From NCBI GenBank assembly GCA_902464595.1, contig CABQJX010000058.1, forward strand, positions 1 to 16,796: a stretch of DNA of 16,796 bases, written 5' to 3'. Below, piece after piece: positions 14,263-16,796 of this stretch. Position 1 is the stretch's first letter; each line of letters opens with the position of its first letter. This stretch comes from an uncultured Lachnoclostridium sp. GTDB taxonomy: Bacteria; Bacillota; Clostridia; Lachnospirales; Lachnospiraceae. The position numbers were made by a program, and so were the translations under genes. Below the pieces are notes generated by a model. It was not told the DNA's origin. It saw only the letters and a program-made list of their open reading frames with translations, and did no database searches.

Positions 14263-15342
14263 ATGGCAGTGGTAAAATACAAAGAGGTATATGACTGGAT
14301 CCTGGAACACATACAGAAGGGGGAGTGGAAGGCGGGAACGCGGCTCCCTTCTGAGAATACTCTGAGCAGCCAGTTTGGCCTGAGCCGCCAGACAGTCCGC
14401 CACGCGGTGGATCTTCTGGAACAGCAGAAGATCGTTTCAAGGATACAGGGAAGCGGTACTTATGTGGGGCCAGGAAGAAAGGAAGGCAGGCAGAAGCGCT
14501 ATGGAACGGTGGCTGTCATCAGCACCTATATGGACAGTTATATTTTTCCGGCTGTGCTGATGGGGATCGAGAAGAATCTGGCAAAAAAGGGATATGCCAT
14601 GCAGATGGCCTTCACGGGGAATCAAGTGGGAAGGGAAAGGGAGATACTGATTCATCTTCTGACAAAGGATTCCATTGACGGACTGATCGTGGAACCGGCA
14701 AAGAGCGCCCTGCCCAACCCCAATCTGGATCTTTACCGGGCATTGGGGGAGCGGGGCATCCCTGTGCTGTTTTTTAACAGCCGTTATCCGGATCTGGATT
14801 TTCCATGTGTGTCCATGGATGACGAGCTGGCGGGAATGAGAGCGGTCCAATATCTGATCGGCAAGGGACACAGGAAGATCGGCGGGCTGTTTAAAAGTGA
14901 TGACGGACAGGGGCATCTTCGGTATAAGGGGTTTCTGACAGGAATGTTGGAGGCGGGACTTGGGATCCGGGATCAAAGCATTATATGGCTGGATACGGAG
15001 GATTTAGATTGTCTGTACAAGTGGAAGGATTATCTCTTTGACCGCCTGAGAGAATCCACAGCTATGGTCTGTTACAACGATCAGGCAGCCTGGGCGCTGT
15101 ATCGGCTCTGCGAGGAGAGAGGGATTTCCGTTCCAGGGGATCTGTCTTTGATCAGCATTGATAATTCCGAGCTGGCCCTTTTGCCGCCTATGGGATTAAC
15201 CTCCTTTTCCCATCCGATGGAGGCACTGGGCGGCAAGGCGGCAGAGCATATGGCTGAGATGATCGAAAATCCTTGCTTTGACGGAAATTATCTTTTTGAG
15301 CCTCAGGTTGTGGAACGGGGATCTGTGGCAGAGATAGGATAA
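14263..15342 (+). CDS. araR: GntR-LacI chimeric repressor, AraR type
   Basis: A 359-residue transcription factor. Residues about 5-68 are a GntR-type winged helix (KYKEVYDWILEHIQKGEW, LPSENTLSSQFGLSRQTVRH, QGSGTYV). Residues about 80-355 are a LacI/periplasmic-binding-type sugar-sensing domain (YGTVAVISTYMDSYIFP, GHRKIGGLF, ISIDNSELA). This architecture and length match AraR, which represses arabinose genes until L-arabinose binds. The start at 14263 is preferred over an in-frame ATG 90 bp upstream, because AGGGGGG lies 10 bp before it and the protein then begins at the usual place. The next gene, an FGGY kinase, follows after 33 bp without a promoter. The effector is inferred from architecture and neighbour, not proven; a related pentose is possible. 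Confidence 0.85.
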   Translation: MAVVKYKEVYDWILEHIQKGEWKAGTRLPSENTLSSQFGLSRQTVRHAVDLLEQQKIVSRIQGSGTYVGPGRKEGRQKRYGTVAVISTYMDSYIFPAVLMGIEKNLAKKGYAMQMAFTGNQVGREREILIHLLTKDSIDGLIVEPAKSALPNPNLDLYRALGERGIPVLFFNSRYPDLDFPCVSMDDELAGMRAVQYLIGKGHRKIGGLFKSDDGQGHLRYKGFLTGMLEAGLGIRDQSIIWLDTEDLDCLYKWKDYLFDRLRESTAMVCYNDQAAWALYRLCEERGISVPGDLSLISIDNSELALLPPMGLTSFSHPMEALGGKAAEHMAEMIENPCFDGNYLFEPQVVERGSVAEIG

Positions 15343-15375
15343 ATATACAGGAAAATAAAAAGAGGGGGAAGCATC

Positions 15376-16796
15376 ATGAAGTTTGATACAGAACAGATGA
15401 AGGAACAGGGCAGAGAGCAGATCAGGGAACAGATCCGTACAGGGCGGACATCCCTCGGAATTGAGCTGGGATCCACACGGATCAAGGCAGTGCTGATCGG
15501 GGAGGATCATAGGCCCATTGCCTCAGGAAGCCATGATTGGGAGAATCGGTATGTGGATCATATCTGGACTTATACACTGGAGGATATATGGACAGGGATC
15601 CAGGACTGTTATGCCAGGATGGCAAAAGAGGTTCAGGAACACTACGGTCTGGATCTGACTGTGGTCGGTTCTATGGGATTTTCTGCTATGATGCATGGTT
15701 ATATGGCTTTTGACAAGCAGGGAAATCTGTTAGTCCCCTTCCGTACATGGAGAAATACCATTACCGGACAGGCGGCTGAAAAGCTGACAGAGGTATTTCA
15801 TTATAATATTCCCCAGAGGTGGAGCATTGCCCATCTCTATCAGGCGATCCTGAATCAGGAGGAGCATGTAAAAAAGATCGATTATCTCATTACATTGGAG
15901 GGTTACGTCCATTGGAAGCTGACTGGCAGGCGTGTCCTTGGGATCGGAGATGTGGCAGGAATGTTCCCGGTTGACCCAGAAGCAAAGGATTTCGACCGGA
16001 AGCGCATGGAACAGTTTGATGCCCTGATAGAAGGGGAAAACCTTCCATGGAAGCTGCGGGACATTCTTCCAAAGGCCCTTACTGCCGGAGAGGATGCCGG
16101 TGTTCTTACAGAGGAAGGAGCCAGGCTTCTTGATCCATCAGGAAAGCTGAAGGCGGGTATCCCTATGTGTCCGCCGGAGGGAGACGCAGGGACAGGAATG
16201 GTGGCCACCAACAGTGTGGCAGTGCGCACGGGAAATGTGTCTGCCGGCACAAGCGTGTTCGCCATGGTAGTTCTGGAAAAGGCGCTGGAACAGGTATATC
16301 CGGAGATTGATCTTGTAACGACCCCAGCCGGGGATATGGTGGCAATGGTGCACTGCAATAACTGTACCTCCGATTTGAATGCGTGGGTGAATCTGTTTAA
16401 GGAATTTGCAGAAACCATGGGAATGAAGGTGGATATGGATCAGCTGTTTGGTGCTCTCTACCGCAAGGCGCTGGAGGGAGAACCGGACTGCGGCGGACTG
16501 CTTGCCTACAATTATTTTTCCGGTGAGCATATCACTCATTTTGAAGAAGGACGTCCTTTATTTGTACGCCGTCCGGACAGCCATTTTACCCTGGCAAACT
16601 TTATGAGAACTCATCTGTACACATCTTTGGGAGCATTAAAGACAGGTATGGATATTTTACTGAAAAAGGAACATGTAAAGATAGACAGCCTTCTGGGACA
16701 CGGCGGCCTCTTTAAGACAGAGGGGGTAGGACAGCGGATCCTGGCAGGAGCTATGGGCGCGCCGGTATCCGTAATGGAGACGGCGGGAGAGGGAGG
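15376..16796 (+). CDS. FGGY carbohydrate kinase (AraK-type ribulokinase?), 3' end cut
   Basis: The first 473 residues of an FGGY-family sugar kinase running off the right edge. GAGGGGG lies 8 bp before the ATG. After a Gln/Glu-rich 25-residue N-terminal extension, the phosphate-binding strand LGIELGSTRIKAVLI starts the FGGY_N domain, with MGFSAMMHGYMAFD and the substrate-side FRTWRNTIT. The region NVSAGTSVFAMVV marks entry to FGGY_C, and LLGHGGLFKTEGVGQRILAG gives the adenosine-motif region near the cut. Position directly after an AraR-type repressor, in one transcript, suggests phosphorylation of L-ribulose, like the non-orthologous clostridial ribulokinase AraK. Xylulose or another ketose cannot be excluded. 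Further arabinose genes such as araD or araA may lie beyond the edge. Confidence 0.85.
   Translation, partial: MKFDTEQMKEQGREQIREQIRTGRTSLGIELGSTRIKAVLIGEDHRPIASGSHDWENRYVDHIWTYTLEDIWTGIQDCYARMAKEVQEHYGLDLTVVGSMGFSAMMHGYMAFDKQGNLLVPFRTWRNTITGQAAEKLTEVFHYNIPQRWSIAHLYQAILNQEEHVKKIDYLITLEGYVHWKLTGRRVLGIGDVAGMFPVDPEAKDFDRKRMEQFDALIEGENLPWKLRDILPKALTAGEDAGVLTEEGARLLDPSGKLKAGIPMCPPEGDAGTGMVATNSVAVRTGNVSAGTSVFAMVVLEKALEQVYPEIDLVTTPAGDMVAMVHCNNCTSDLNAWVNLFKEFAETMGMKVDMDQLFGALYRKALEGEPDCGGLLAYNYFSGEHITHFEEGRPLFVRRPDSHFTLANFMRTHLYTSLGALKTGMDILLKKEHVKIDSLLGHGGLFKTEGVGQRILAGAMGAPVSVMETAGEG

Overview
The window looks like chromosome of a gut Firmicute of the Lachnospiraceae type (Blautia / Lachnoclostridium / Enterocloster-like). 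This rests on moderate GC, strong AGGAGG-type ribosome sites, Tn916/Tn1549-family debris, tandem large serine recombinases, a flavodiiron-rubredoxin fusion and an AraR plus FGGY-kinase arabinose-type locus. The genus cannot be fixed from the sequence alone.

Left third (1-7540): mobile-element territory. Two large serine recombinase genes lie in tandem; the first has no catalytic N-terminus inside the window, the second is intact. A 613-bp AT-rich intergenic follows. It holds two 22-bp palindromes sharing the half-site TTTACGATTG, one of which overlaps the promoter of a two-gene unit: an AlbA_2/Schlafen-like + GHKL ATPase protein and a small XRE repressor, closed by a terminator. Next comes a decayed piece of a Tn916/Tn1549-family conjugative element in the usual order ATPase - xis - int, with all three genes broken. 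The ATPase lost its N-terminal half and carries a frameshift and a stop. Xis is cut after about 30 residues. The integrase has lost its core-binding domain and has Cys where the catalytic Tyr belongs.

Middle (7541-12810): housekeeping and stress genes threaded with repeats. A low-molecular-weight protein tyrosine phosphatase is followed by a 247-bp MITE-like palindromic element with perfect 18-bp terminal inverted repeats and a 9-bp target duplication; its insertion supplied the phosphatase stop codon. Then come a long-leader flavodiiron protein fused to flavin reductase and rubredoxin domains (probable O2/NO detoxification), a truncated relative of the MITE, and an orphan ABC ATPase bracketed by two copies of a different 99-bp palindromic repeat. 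A convergent EIIC-type membrane protein gene sits on the minus strand.

Right third (12811-16796): a metallo-beta-lactamase-fold hydrolase preceded by a possible tiny basic leader peptide; then a GntR-LacI chimeric regulator of the AraR type, with a consensus promoter and two AraR-like operator candidates; then an FGGY sugar kinase running off the right edge. The last two look like one arabinose (ribulokinase) operon under self-repression.

Nothing here is a complete, clearly new multi-gene system. The most notable items are the MITE insertion that rewrote a gene's 3' end, the second palindromic repeat family around the ABC gene, and the operator array of the AlbA_2/XRE unit.
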